A DNA stretch of 64,000 nt, taken from positions 62,001 to 126,000 of the forward strand of contig JAUIED010000001.1 of the NCBI GenBank assembly GCA_030428905.1, in the 5' to 3' direction. The first letter of the stretch is position 1, and every line of letters starts with the position of its first letter. This document shows, one piece after another, positions 25,192 to 34,364 of the stretch. The stretch is from Gammaproteobacteria bacterium (GTDB lineage: Bacteria; Pseudomonadota; Gammaproteobacteria; Pseudomonadales; Azotimanducaceae). A program made the translations under genes and the position numbers. The notes below the pieces were generated by a model that saw nothing but the letters and a program-made list of their open reading frames with translations, had not been told where the DNA came from and ran no database searches.

Positions 25192-25761
25192 TTGGCCGGC
25201 ACCACACAGCCCACCTCTCTTCAGCACCACTTTCTGCTGGCCATGCCGGCTCTGGCTGGAACCTATTTCGGCGGCGCGTTGATCTATCTTTGCGAACATA
25301 ACGAAGAAGGTGCCATGGGCCTGATCATCAACCGACCGGGGCGGTTGGATCTGGCAGAGCTAGCCAAAGAGCTCAATCTGCCAGCACCACCGCCGGGCGC
25401 GCGCACCCTCGTGGTGGAGGGCGGTCCGGTGAGCCCGGAGCAAGGCTTCGTGCTGCATACCGGCGATCAGGCGTTCGAAAGTTCACGGCCGGTGGCTGAC
25501 GACATCGTGCTGTCGAGCTCGGCGGATGCTCTGCGCGCCTTAGCCACTCCGGATGCGCCGCACCATGCCATCATTGCGCTGGGCTACGCCGGATGGGGGC
25601 CGGGCCAGCTGGATGGCGAAATCGAGGACGATGCCTGGCTCACGGTGGAAGCCTCCCGCACCGTGCTGTTCGACACCCCGCTGGATGCGCGCCTGAAACA
25701 GGCAGCCGCAACCATTGGCGTGGACATGCGGCTCATGGCCAGGAACACCGGCAATGCCTGA
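25192..25761 (+). CDS. YqgE/AlgH family protein
   Basis: A 189-residue member of the UPF0301 (YqgE/AlgH) family of unknown biochemical role. Family marks are HHFLLAMPALAG near the start, YLCEHNEEGAMGLIINRP, VVEGGPVSPEQGFVLH and ALGYAGWGPGQLDGEIEDDAW. I choose the TTG at 25192, five bases after the tonB stop, since it gives MAGTTQPTSLQHHFLLAMP; an ATG at 25240 would remove the conserved HHFLLA. It almost always precedes ruvX, and here the two overlap by eight bases. Confidence 0.92.
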   Translation: MAGTTQPTSLQHHFLLAMPALAGTYFGGALIYLCEHNEEGAMGLIINRPGRLDLAELAKELNLPAPPPGARTLVVEGGPVSPEQGFVLHTGDQAFESSRPVADDIVLSSSADALRALATPDAPHHAIIALGYAGWGPGQLDGEIEDDAWLTVEASRTVLFDTPLDARLKQAAATIGVDMRLMARNTGNA

Positions 25762-26158
25762 GGCTGAGGCCGAGTCGGGCTATGTGCTGGCCTTCGATTT
25801 CGGTCTGCGCCACATCGGCACCGCGGTGGGGCAGACCATCACCCGCAGCGCCAGCCCGTTAAAGACGCTTGACGCCCGCGCCGGCGCACCGAAGTGGTCG
25901 CAGGTACGCATGCTGATCGACGCCTGGAAGCCGGTTCGCTTGCTCGTGGGCCTGCCTCTCAACATGGATGGCAGCGACGGAGCAATCTGCGAGCACGCTC
26001 GAGGATTTGCGCTGGAGCTTGAGCGGCGCTTCGGCATACCCGTAACGATGGTGGATGAGCGGCTGACGACGCACGAAGCATTGGCGCAAACCCAGGGCGA
26101 TTACGCCACCGCACATAACATAGCGGCGGTGCTGATTGCCGAGACCTATCTGCGGTAG
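25754..26158 (+). CDS. ruvX: RuvX/YqgF family Holliday junction resolvase-like protein
   Basis: RNase H-fold protein of 134 residues, in other bacteria implicated in processing the 5' end of pre-16S rRNA. The first catalytic strand is VLAFDFGLRHIGTAVG and the Glu motif VDERLTTHEA is intact. The third acidic residue, normally the Asp in a V-D-S-x-A-A context, appears replaced: the matching segment reads ATAHNIAAVLIAETYL. The ATG at 25754 is read inside the end of yqgE. The 3' end overlaps pilU by 13 bases on the other strand. Confidence 0.9.
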   Translation: MPEAEAESGYVLAFDFGLRHIGTAVGQTITRSASPLKTLDARAGAPKWSQVRMLIDAWKPVRLLVGLPLNMDGSDGAICEHARGFALELERRFGIPVTMVDERLTTHEALAQTQGDYATAHNIAAVLIAETYLR

Positions 26159-27291
26159 CTGATCGCGTCCGAGTCGCCGCTCGCTTCGAGCTGCAGCCCG
26201 TCGAGGGAGGCCATCGGGTTGGGGTTGGCATCTGCGCCGAGCTTGATCATCAGACGCAGATCATTCGGCGAGTCCGCATGGGCCAGCGCTGATTCGTACG
26301 TGATCTCGCCGTCGCTGTAGAGTCGATACAGCGCCTGGTCGAACGTCTGCATACCCTGCTCGGTGGACTTGGACATCAGCTCCTTCAACAGGTGCACTTC
26401 GCCCTTGCGTATGTGGTCGGCCACGAGCGGTGTGTTTATGAGCACTTCAATAGCGGCTCGACGCCCCTGGCCGTCCACGGTCGGCAGCAATTGCTGAGCG
26501 ACCATCGCGCGCAGGTTCAGCGACAGATCCATCCACACCTGGGAATGCCGGTCGCTCGGGAAGAAGTGGATGATGCGATCCAGCGCCTGGTTGGCGTTGT
26601 TGGCGTGCAGCGTGCAGAGACAGAGGTGGCCGGTCTCAGCGAACGTGAGTGCGAACTCCATCGTTTCGCGGCTACGCACCTCACCGATCATGATCACATC
26701 CGGCGCCTGGCGCAGAACGTTCTTCAGCGCCACCTCGAACGACTCGGTATCCACGCCCACTTCTCGCTGAGTGATAACGCAGCCTTTGTGCTGGTGGATG
26801 AATTCGATGGGATCCTCGATGCTGACGATGTGACCGTGCGAATGCTCGTTTCGATGGCCGATCATGGAGGCCAGAGAGGTGGATTTACCGGTACCAGTAG
26901 CGCCCACGAAGATGATCAGCCCACGCTTGGTCATGGCGAGCTCTTCGATGACCGGAGGTAACCCGAGCTGTTCGACGCTTGGGATGTTCACTTCAATGCG
27001 CCGCAGCACCATGCCAACCAGGTTGCGCTGATAAAACGCGCTCACACGGAAGCGGCCGAGCCCCCGGGTGTTGATGGCGAAATTGCACTCGTGGCTCTTC
27101 AGAAACTCGTTCTGCTGATCTTTGTTCATGACGCCGAATACGAGGTCCCGCGCCTGCTCCGGCGACAACGCCGTGCGGCCTGCAGGGTGCAGCGCGCCGT
27201 TGATCTTGATCATGGGCGGCTTGCCGGCGGTAACGAACATGTCCGACGCGCCTTTCTCCACCACCAGCTTCAGGAGCTTGTCGAATTCCAT
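26146..27291 (-). CDS. pilU: type IV pilus retraction ATPase PilU
   Basis: Secretion-type hexameric ATPase, 381 residues. It shows the Walker A GATGTGKST (130-138), the Asp box VSIEDPIEFIH, Walker B DVIMIGEVRSRETM and the His box CLCTLHANNANQALDRI. In the C-terminal half the PilT-type A-I-R-N-L-I-R-E motif is replaced by TPLVADHIRKGEVHLLKELM, which is the PilU pattern. PilU acts with PilT in retracting pili under load. It starts within the pilT stop (TGATG, one-base overlap). Confidence 0.95.
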   Translation of the reverse strand: MEFDKLLKLVVEKGASDMFVTAGKPPMIKINGALHPAGRTALSPEQARDLVFGVMNKDQQNEFLKSHECNFAINTRGLGRFRVSAFYQRNLVGMVLRRIEVNIPSVEQLGLPPVIEELAMTKRGLIIFVGATGTGKSTSLASMIGHRNEHSHGHIVSIEDPIEFIHQHKGCVITQREVGVDTESFEVALKNVLRQAPDVIMIGEVRSRETMEFALTFAETGHLCLCTLHANNANQALDRIIHFFPSDRHSQVWMDLSLNLRAMVAQQLLPTVDGQGRRAAIEVLINTPLVADHIRKGEVHLLKELMSKSTEQGMQTFDQALYRLYSDGEITYESALAHADSPNDLRLMIKLGADANPNPMASLDGLQLEASGDSDAISYRR

Positions 27292-28325
27292 CAGAAATTC
27301 TCCGGTACTTTGGCTTTCTCCCGCGCAGTCTCACGGGCGATGATACGTTTGGCCACCAGCTCCTCAAGGCACTGATCGAGGGTCTGCATGCCGTGCGAAT
27401 GACCGGTTTGAATGGCCGAGTACATTTGCGCGATTTTGCCCTCACGAATCAGATTTCGAATCGCCGGCACGCCGATCATGATCTCGTGGGCGGCAACCCG
27501 ACCGCCACCGGCACGCTTCAGCAGCGTCTGAGAGATAACGGCCTGCAGAGACTCCGACAACTGTGAGCGCACCATCTCTTTTTCTTCTGCCGGGAACACG
27601 TCGATCACACGGTCAATGGTCTTTGCCGCCGACGTGGTGTGCAGCGTGCCGAACACCAGGTGCCCGGTTTCCGCCGCTGTCAGCGCCAGGCGAATGGTCT
27701 CCAGGTCACGCAGCTCGCCCACGAGAATGATGTCCGGGTCTTCCCGCAACGCAGATCGCAAAGCCTCGTTGAAGCCGTGCGTATCTCGGTGCACCTCGCG
27801 CTGGTTCACCAGGCACTTCTTGCTCTCGTGTACGAATTCGATCGGGTCTTCGATGGTGAGGATGTGGTCGTAGCGGTTGTCGTTGACGAAGTCCATCATC
27901 GCCGCAAGTGTGGTGCTCTTACCGGAACCCGTCGGGCCGGTCACCAGCACCAAACCTCGGGGTACCATGGAGATGTCTTTGAACACCTGACCCATTCCCA
28001 GGTCATCCATGGTCAGCACCTTGGAAGGAATGGTCCGAAACACCGCGCCCGCACCGCGATTCTGGTTAAAAGCATTCACACGGAAGCGGGCCACACCGGG
28101 CACTTCAAAGGAGAAGTCCGTCTCCAGAAACTCCTCGAAGTCCTTCCGCTGCTTGTCATTCATGATCTCGTAGATCAGCGCGTGCACCTCACGGTGTTCC
28201 AGCGGCGGCAGGTTGATACGCCGAACATCGCCATCCACGCGAATCATCGGCGGCAGGCCGGCGGACAGGTGCAGGTCTGACGCGCCCTGCTTGGCGCTGA
28301 AGGCGAGCAGCTCGGTGATATCCAT
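27291..28325 (-). CDS. pilT: type IV pilus retraction ATPase PilT
   Basis: Motor ATPase that depolymerises type IV pili for twitching. The 344-residue protein starts MDITELLAFSAKQGASDLHLS and carries Walker A GPTGSGKST (130-138), the Asp box LTIEDPIEFVH, Walker B DIILVGELRDLETI, the His box FGTLHTTSAAKTIDRV and the PilT hallmark VPAIRNLIREGK. The ATG at 28325 is taken because it gives the conserved N-terminus; the frame remains open to 28406. It forms an operon with pilU and diverges from yggS across 139 bases. Confidence 0.96.
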   Translation of the reverse strand: MDITELLAFSAKQGASDLHLSAGLPPMIRVDGDVRRINLPPLEHREVHALIYEIMNDKQRKDFEEFLETDFSFEVPGVARFRVNAFNQNRGAGAVFRTIPSKVLTMDDLGMGQVFKDISMVPRGLVLVTGPTGSGKSTTLAAMMDFVNDNRYDHILTIEDPIEFVHESKKCLVNQREVHRDTHGFNEALRSALREDPDIILVGELRDLETIRLALTAAETGHLVFGTLHTTSAAKTIDRVIDVFPAEEKEMVRSQLSESLQAVISQTLLKRAGGGRVAAHEIMIGVPAIRNLIREGKIAQMYSAIQTGHSHGMQTLDQCLEELVAKRIIARETAREKAKVPENF

Positions 28326-28464
28326 GGCTATCCTTGTCGAAGGGACCTGATTCAGCTTCTGTGCGCACCACGCGCACTCGGCCGCTAGTGTATTATCTTG
28401 AATCACCGATCACCACGACACGCCCGGCTGGCCCGGTAGGAATGAGACCCGCGACACAAGCGCC

Positions 28465-29163
28465 ATGTCGAGCTCTGCAACTCCCATCGCCCAGCGCACC
28501 CGAGCCGTTTTGGACCGTGTTCGCTCCGCCTGCGATCAGGCCCACCGGGACACCGACGGCGTCCACGTTATCGCCGTATCCAAAACCCGGTCTGCCGACG
28601 AGGTGCGCGCCGCGTACGAGGCCGGAATGCGACACTTCGGGGAAAATTATCTGCAAGATGCTTTACCGAAGGTTCATGCACTCCACGACCTCGCCCCACA
28701 ATGGCATTTCATCGGTCGTATTCAGGCCAACAAGACGCGCGACATCGCCACGCATTTCGACTGGGTACACACGGTCGACCGGCTGAAAGTTGCCAAGCGC
28801 CTCGATGCCCATCGCCAAGGCATGGGGCTGCCGCTCAACGTGTTGGTGCAGGTGAATGTGGATGCCGACGCCGACAAGGCAGGGGTCGGCACCAATGCAG
28901 AGTTGGACTCGCTCGTGCAAGGCATCGAAGCGCTTCCCAATCTGGCACTGCGCGGTTTGATGACCATACTGTCATCCGACACAGACCCCACCACCGGGTT
29001 CAAGGCGCTGCAGGCGCAGTTCGCGCGCCTGGCAACACATCGCGGAAGCGACTGGAACGCCCTGTCCATGGGCATGTCGAACGACTTCGAAACTGCGATC
29101 GCCTGCGGTGCAACACACGTGCGCATCGGCACAGCGATCTTTGGCCCCAGAGAGACAGGATAA
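28465..29163 (+). CDS. PLP homeostasis protein, YggS family
   Basis: TIM-barrel PLP-binding protein (232 residues) that affects vitamin B6 and amino-acid balance rather than catalysing a known reaction. The PLP lysine lies in VIAVSKTRSADEV; ENYLQDALPK, WHFIGRIQANK, VNVDADADKAG and MGMSNDFETAIACGATHVRIG are the family blocks. It leads the string yggS-proC-yggT-metX-metW-DUF4426-rdgB-hemW, and proC follows after two bases. Confidence 0.95.
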   Translation: MSSSATPIAQRTRAVLDRVRSACDQAHRDTDGVHVIAVSKTRSADEVRAAYEAGMRHFGENYLQDALPKVHALHDLAPQWHFIGRIQANKTRDIATHFDWVHTVDRLKVAKRLDAHRQGMGLPLNVLVQVNVDADADKAGVGTNAELDSLVQGIEALPNLALRGLMTILSSDTDPTTGFKALQAQFARLATHRGSDWNALSMGMSNDFETAIACGATHVRIGTAIFGPRETG

Positions 29164-29165
29164 AG

Positions 29166-29975
29166 ATGGATAAAAAAGTCGCATTCATCGGCGCTGGCAA
29201 CATGGCCAAGGCGCTCATTCACGGGCTTCTAGAAGCGGGTACCAACGCCGCCGACCTATGCGCCGCGGATATCAGCGAATCCCAGCTCACACCACTGGCA
29301 GCGGCGGGCGTGCGCACGAGTCTCGACAATCAGACCGCAATCACCAGTGCAGACGTCATCGTGCTGGCGGTAAAGCCACAGGTTCTGGCGGACACGGTCA
29401 GCGCGCTGCAACTCGATGAATCCCAGCTCGTGGTGTCTATCGCCGCCGGCATCCCCATGGACACCCTGCAGGCGGTTACAGGTCCGACGCAGCCCATCGT
29501 ACGATGCATGCCCAACACGCCGGCGCTGGTGGGCGCCGGTATGGCCGGCCTTTTTGCCAACGCACACGCCAACGCGTCGCACCGGGATGCGGCGCAGACA
29601 CTGTTGGCGGCTGCGGGGGAAGTCGTCTGGGTAGAGCAGGAACATCTGCTTGATTCAGTGACCGCCGTATCCGGCAGCGGTCCCGCATATTTCTTCTATC
29701 TGATGGAAGCCATGATCCGGGCTGGCGAGGAGCTCGGGCTGAGCGAAGCTGCCGCAACCAGTCTGACGCTGCAAACCGCCTACGGCGCAGCGAAGCTCGC
29801 GCAATCATCCAGCGAGGTTCCGGCCCAGCTACGCAGGAACGTGACATCTCCTGGCGGTACCACGGAACGCGCCCTGGACATCATGAACGAAGCCGGTGTG
29901 GCCGATGCTATAGTGCGCGCCTTGCACGGCGCCGCTAAGCGGTCGACGGAGCTGGCAGAGGAGTTCGGACGATGA
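29166..29975 (+). CDS. proC: pyrroline-5-carboxylate reductase
   Basis: Last enzyme of proline synthesis, NAD(P)H-dependent. The Rossmann start VAFIGAGNMAKALIHGL, the VLAVKPQVLADTV strand, CMPNTPALVGAGMAGL, VTAVSGSGPAYFF and the C-terminal VTSPGGTTERALDIM signature are all present. Length 269 is normal. The gene starts two bases after yggS and overlaps yggT by ATGA. Confidence 0.97.
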   Translation: MDKKVAFIGAGNMAKALIHGLLEAGTNAADLCAADISESQLTPLAAAGVRTSLDNQTAITSADVIVLAVKPQVLADTVSALQLDESQLVVSIAAGIPMDTLQAVTGPTQPIVRCMPNTPALVGAGMAGLFANAHANASHRDAAQTLLAAAGEVVWVEQEHLLDSVTAVSGSGPAYFFYLMEAMIRAGEELGLSEAAATSLTLQTAYGAAKLAQSSSEVPAQLRRNVTSPGGTTERALDIMNEAGVADAIVRALHGAAKRSTELAEEFGR

Positions 29976-30538
29976 GCAGCGCAGCGAATTACCTGATCGA
30001 GCTTCTGTTCGACCTGGCAACCCTTCTCTTTCTGGCCCGCTTCGTCATTCAGGCCTGCCGCGTCAACTTCTACAACCCGGTCTCTCAAGGCATCGTCAAA
30101 GTCAGCGACCCGGTACTCAAGCCGCTTCGCTACGTCATGCCGAGCTACCGGAATCTGGACTTCGCCTCCTTTTTTGCGGCGGCCCTCGTCATCTTCATCA
30201 AACTCTACGTGTTGTTCGCCTCCACGAGTCTGGGGCTGCTCATCGGCTACAGCGCCCTGCAGGCGCTCCTGCTGCTGCTGACGTTCTTCAAGTACGCGGT
30301 GTTTGCCGTGGTCATCCTCAGCTTTCTGGTGCTGCTCGGCTTCGTGAATTACAACAACCCGCACCCGCTCATCGTGTTGTTGCATGAAATCACCGAACCG
30401 CTGATGGCGCCCATTCGGCGCATCCTGCCCGACATGGGCGGCATGGATTTCTCACCAATGCTCGTGCTGGTAGGTCTGCACGTGGCAGGGCTCGTGCTGC
30501 AGGATCTGTTCGGCCGACTCGTGGGGGCGCTTGTTTGA
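29972..30538 (+). CDS. YggT family membrane protein
   Basis: Integral membrane protein of 188 residues with two copies of the YGGT module: the first ends [20 protein letters not shown] and PLRYVMPSY; the second has [20 protein letters not shown] and [17 protein letters not shown]. Four or five hydrophobic segments are visible. The biochemical role is unclear; family members have been linked to osmotic stress, cell division and membrane protein handling. Coupled to proC (ATGA) and to metX (TTGA). Confidence 0.92.
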   Translation: MSSAANYLIELLFDLATLLFLARFVIQACRVNFYNPVSQGIVKVSDPVLKPLRYVMPSYRNLDFASFFAAALVIFIKLYVLFASTSLGLLIGYSALQALLLLLTFFKYAVFAVVILSFLVLLGFVNYNNPHPLIVLLHEITEPLMAPIRRILPDMGGMDFSPMLVLVGLHVAGLVLQDLFGRLVGALV

Positions 30539-31689
30539 GTCGATTCCGCCAGGACTCGGCGAGCGTCGGTGTCGTCACGCCGCAGACGTTCGCGCATGAA
30601 GCGCCTTTCGCGCTGCGCTCTGGTGCGGTGCTGCCACGCTTTGACCTGGTGTATGAGACGTACGGCGAGCTGAACCCGCAGCGCAACAACGCCGTGCTTA
30701 TCTGCCATGCGCTTTCCGGCAGCCACCACGCCGCGGGACGCCACAATGTAGATGATGCCAAACCCGGCTGGTGGGATGCCTGCATCGGTCCAGGCAAAGC
30801 CATCGACACCAACCGCTTCCACGTGGTCGCACTCAACAATCTCGGCGGCTGCCATGGCAGCACCGGACCGTGTTCGGAAAATCCCGCCGGCGGTACCTAC
30901 GGCCCCGATTTCCCTACCGTTACCGTGTCCGACTGGGTGCGCAGCCAGGCGCTCTTGGCAGACCACCTGGGCATCGAGCGCTTCGCCGCGGTCATCGGCG
31001 GCAGCCTGGGCGGCATGCAGGCCCTGCAGTGGAGCATCGACTACCCGGAGCGCGTGCGTAGTGCGGTTCTGATCGCCAGCGCCGCAAAGCTCACCGCTCA
31101 GAACATCGCGTTCAACGAGATTGCCCGGCATGCCATCACCAGCGATCCGCACTTTCACAATGGCCGCTACCGCGAGCAGGGACACAATCCCGATGTTGGA
31201 TTGGCACTGGCGCGCATGATCGGCCACGTCACCTACCTCTCGGACTACGGTATGGGGCGACGCTTCGGCCGCGACCTCAAATCCGGCGACCTGACCTCCG
31301 GAAAAGGGGTGGAGTTTCAGGTAGAGAGCTACCTGCGGTATCAGGGCCAATCGTTCTCCCGTCGTTTCGATGCCAACACCTACATTCTCATGACCAGGGC
31401 ATTGGATTATTTCGATCCGGCGGCAGACTACGGAGATGACCTTGGCGAAGCGTTGCGCCGTGTAACGGCGGAGTTTCTGGTGGTGTCATTTACCACCGAC
31501 TGGCGCTTCGCGGTACAACGCTCGCAGGAACTGGTACACGCCCTGGTCCGTGCAGACAAACGGGTAACCGGCGCCATTATCGACTCCGAGCACGGACACG
31601 ATTCGTTCCTGCTGCCGTTGCCCCGCTACCTCGATGTGCTCGGCACTTACATGACGCGATTGCACGAGGAGCATTGCGGTGCGCGCTGA
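30535..31689 (+). CDS. metX: homoserine O-acyltransferase MetX
   Basis: Alpha/beta-hydrolase-fold acyltransferase that activates homoserine for methionine synthesis (384 residues). The nucleophile is Ser157 in [14 protein letters not shown], the acid is probably the Asp in FTTDWRF and the His is His355 in [26 protein letters not shown] and [18 protein letters not shown] are also characteristic. Acyl donor: many gammaproteobacterial MetX proteins paired with MetW use succinyl-CoA, so it may be a succinyltransferase; I cannot decide from sequence alone. The TTG at 30535 overlaps the yggT stop. Confidence 0.93.
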   Translation: MSRFRQDSASVGVVTPQTFAHEAPFALRSGAVLPRFDLVYETYGELNPQRNNAVLICHALSGSHHAAGRHNVDDAKPGWWDACIGPGKAIDTNRFHVVALNNLGGCHGSTGPCSENPAGGTYGPDFPTVTVSDWVRSQALLADHLGIERFAAVIGGSLGGMQALQWSIDYPERVRSAVLIASAAKLTAQNIAFNEIARHAITSDPHFHNGRYREQGHNPDVGLALARMIGHVTYLSDYGMGRRFGRDLKSGDLTSGKGVEFQVESYLRYQGQSFSRRFDANTYILMTRALDYFDPAADYGDDLGEALRRVTAEFLVVSFTTDWRFAVQRSQELVHALVRADKRVTGAIIDSEHGHDSFLLPLPRYLDVLGTYMTRLHEEHCGAR

Positions 31690-32275
31690 CCTGGCAATCA
31701 TCAGCGAGCTCATCAATGACGGCGCCCGGGTGTTGGACCTGGGCTGTGGGGAAGGTGAGCTCCTCGCCCATCTGCAGAGCACCAAGCAGGTCTACGGCTA
31801 CGGCCTGGACATGGACGCGGACAACATCACCACCTGCATCAGCAAGGGGGTCAATGTCATCGAGCACGACCTCGATGACGGCCTGCACGACTTCGCCGAC
31901 GACGCCTTCGACATGGTGGTAATGACAGAGACGTTGCAAAGCGTGCGCCACCCGGATTCGCTGCTCAGCGAGATGCTGCGCATCGGCAAGGAATGCATCG
32001 TCACGTTTCCCAATTTCGGGCACTGGCGCTGTCGGGTACACCTGGGCCTGCACGGCCGGATGCCGGTAGCCTCGCATCTACCGCACAGCTGGTACGACAC
32101 GCCCAACATCCATCTCTTCACGTTCGACGACTTTGAGCTGCTGTGTCGCAGCCGTGGGTACCGCACCATCCAGCGCTTCGTGGTGGGTGAGGACTATCGC
32201 AATAGAACGCTGGCCAACCGGCTACCCAACCTGTTCGGCGCCATCGCCTTTTACCGACTCGGGAGGCCCACGTGA
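31679..32275 (+). CDS. metW: methionine biosynthesis protein MetW
   Basis: SAM-dependent methyltransferase-fold protein, 198 residues, found next to metX and thought to act as its partner. The SAM motif is [16 protein letters not shown]; the family segments [26 protein letters not shown] and [17 protein letters not shown] are clear. The GTG at 31679 starts inside the end of metX (11-base overlap). The stop overlaps the next gene by GTGA. Confidence 0.94.
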   Translation: MRADLAIISELINDGARVLDLGCGEGELLAHLQSTKQVYGYGLDMDADNITTCISKGVNVIEHDLDDGLHDFADDAFDMVVMTETLQSVRHPDSLLSEMLRIGKECIVTFPNFGHWRCRVHLGLHGRMPVASHLPHSWYDTPNIHLFTFDDFELLCRSRGYRTIQRFVVGEDYRNRTLANRLPNLFGAIAFYRLGRPT

Positions 32276-32697
32276 GATACGCACTCGCGGCTATTGGCTT
32301 GTTGATCTGCGCAGCGACGGCGAGCGCCGAACAGAAACAGTCCTTCGGCGTGTACGACGCCCACTACATCATCATTCCGACGGCCATACTGAAGCCGGAG
32401 ATCGCGGCGCAATACGGAATCGTGCGCTCACCGACACAGGCGCTGGTAAACATCTCCCTGATCGAACGGGACGGGCTGCCCGTGCCAACTGAGGTGTCCG
32501 GCAGCTATCGCAATCTTCTAGAACAGACGCAGCCCCTGACCTTTCGCGAGGTGCGCGAGGGCGAAGCGATCTACTACCTCGCCACTTTGCGGTACACCGA
32601 TCGCGATGTGTTGCGTTTCACCTTCAACGTCAGACTACCCGATGGCACTGACGGCGTGATCGAGCATCAGCAACGCATGCACCGCGAGGACACTTAA
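32272..32697 (+). CDS. DUF4426 family periplasmic protein
   Basis: Small exported protein, 141 residues. A signal peptide ([18 protein letters not shown], cleavage before EQKQ) is followed by a mature region of about 120 residues with the family features FGVYDAHYIIIPTAILKPEI, AQYGIVRSPTQALVNISL and a beta-rich end. DUF4426 members occupy this slot between metW and rdgB in many gammaproteobacteria; the function is not known. GTG start, coupled to metW. Confidence 0.88.
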   Translation: MRYALAAIGLLICAATASAEQKQSFGVYDAHYIIIPTAILKPEIAAQYGIVRSPTQALVNISLIERDGLPVPTEVSGSYRNLLEQTQPLTFREVREGEAIYYLATLRYTDRDVLRFTFNVRLPDGTDGVIEHQQRMHREDT

Positions 32698-32700
32698 GCG

Positions 32701-33282
32701 ATGCGTGTCGTGCTCGCCACCCGCAACGACGGCAAGCTCAAAGAGATGCAGCGGTTGTTTGCACCCTGCGGTTGGGAGCTGGTCAGCCAGGCAACCCTGG
32801 CGATCGATTCCGCTGACGAAGTCCGTGCCACCTTCGTCGAAAACGCCATCGACAAGGCGCGGCACGTGGCAAGGGCTTCCGGCACGCCGAGCATTGCCGA
32901 CGACTCGGGGCTCGTAGTGGACAGCCTCGACGGCGCACCCGGCATCTACTCCGCTCGCTTTGCTGGCCCTGAGCGCAGCGATGCCGACAATAACGCCGAA
33001 CTGATCCGGCGGTTGCAGGGAGAGCCCAATCGCGACGCGCATTTCTACTGCGCTATGGTCTACCTTGAACACGCAGATCACCCAGCGCCGCTGATCGCAA
33101 CGGCTGGCTGGCGCGGAACGATCATCGATACGCCGCGAGGCGACAACGGTTTCGGCTACGATCCGCACTTCCTCGTGCAAGGCATGGAGAAGACCGCCGC
33201 GGAGCTCGACGCGCAAACGAAAAATCGTTTGAGCCACCGTGGTCAGGCGGCAGCGCTGCTGCTTGAGCTGTTGCGGGGATGA
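32701..33282 (+). CDS. rdgB: XTP/dITP diphosphatase (HAM1 family)
   Basis: House-cleaning pyrophosphatase that removes non-canonical purine nucleotides (193 residues). VLATRNDGKLKEMQ, the metal-site DDSGLVVDSLDGAPGIYSAR, GWRGTIIDTPRGDNGFGYDP and KNRLSHRGQA identify it. It starts three bases after the DUF4426 gene and overlaps hemW by ATGA. Confidence 0.97.
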   Translation: MRVVLATRNDGKLKEMQRLFAPCGWELVSQATLAIDSADEVRATFVENAIDKARHVARASGTPSIADDSGLVVDSLDGAPGIYSARFAGPERSDADNNAELIRRLQGEPNRDAHFYCAMVYLEHADHPAPLIATAGWRGTIIDTPRGDNGFGYDPHFLVQGMEKTAAELDAQTKNRLSHRGQAAALLLELLRG

Positions 33283-34364
33283 CCTCCCTGTACGCGCACT
33301 TTCCCTGGTGCGTTAAAAAGTGTCCCTACTGCGACTTCAATTCACACCCACTTGGCGGCTCCCTCGACAATGACCGCTATATCGATGCGCTGATTCTCGA
33401 TCTGAACGATCAGCGCGCCAAGCACAACGTTGCGCGTTTCAACACCGTGTTTTTCGGCGGCGGCACACCGAGTCTGTTCGATCCAGCGGACTTCGAGCGG
33501 TTGCTGATCGCCATATCCTGCGAAGGAGAGGTGACCATGGAGGCAAATCCCGGCACCACGGAGCACGCCGACTTCGCCGCGTACGCCCGTGCCGGAATCA
33601 ACCGGTTGTCTCTCGGCGTGCAGAGCTTCGACGCCGGCATGTTGCAGCGGTTGGGTCGCATCCACAGCGCGCGCGAGACCGAACACGCCTTTGCAGCCGC
33701 CCGCCGCGGCGGCTTCGACAACATCAACCTGGACATAATGTACGGGCTACCGGAACAGTCCGTAGATCAGGCACTAGAGGATCTGCGGCACGCTATCGCC
33801 CTGGCGCCAGAACACCTCAGCTGGTACCAGCTCACCATCGAGCCGAAGACGGCCTTTCACAGCGCACCGCCCCCGTTGCCTGATGAGACGCTGATCGCTG
33901 ACATGGAGGAGCACGGCTGGATGCTGCTGCGTGAGGCGGGCTACCGACGTTACGAGGTATCGGCGTGGTCGCAAACCGGGCATGAATGTCAGCACAACCT
34001 CAACTACTGGCGGTTCGGTGACTACCTGGGCATTGGTGCCGGCGCGCATGGCAAAGTGGGCAGACAGCGAACAGACAAAGCCAAGGCGCCGAGCCGCTAT
34101 CTCAGCGCGCCACTAGAAACAAACATGCGCACGTTACGCGATGGCGATCTCCGTTTCGAATACCTGCTCAACGCGCTGCGCCTCGTGGAGGGAACGAGCT
34201 GGAACACCTTCTCCGAACGCACGGGGATACCGCCGCTGGCAGACGAACCGATCTGGAAACGGGGTTGTGAACTCGGCCTGCTGCGAACGGATCGCGTCGC
34301 TACAACGCAGATGGGCTACCGGCACCTCGACAGCGTACTCACGATGTTTCTGGGCGACGGGTAA
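33279..34364 (+). CDS. hemW: heme chaperone HemW (radical SAM)
   Basis: Radical-SAM protein of the HemN-like subgroup. The cluster motif is C11-x3-C15-x2-C18 in FPWCVKKCPYCDFNSH, lacking the extra Cys of true coproporphyrinogen oxidase HemN, so the heme-chaperone role is likely. Further marks are VFFGGGTPSLF, MEANPGTTEHADF, RLSLGVQSFDAGML and NINLDIMYGLPEQS. Length 361. Its 3' end overlaps trmB by 26 bases on the opposite strand. Confidence 0.94.
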   Translation: MTSLYAHFPWCVKKCPYCDFNSHPLGGSLDNDRYIDALILDLNDQRAKHNVARFNTVFFGGGTPSLFDPADFERLLIAISCEGEVTMEANPGTTEHADFAAYARAGINRLSLGVQSFDAGMLQRLGRIHSARETEHAFAAARRGGFDNINLDIMYGLPEQSVDQALEDLRHAIALAPEHLSWYQLTIEPKTAFHSAPPPLPDETLIADMEEHGWMLLREAGYRRYEVSAWSQTGHECQHNLNYWRFGDYLGIGAGAHGKVGRQRTDKAKAPSRYLSAPLETNMRTLRDGDLRFEYLLNALRLVEGTSWNTFSERTGIPPLADEPIWKRGCELGLLRTDRVATTQMGYRHLDSVLTMFLGDG

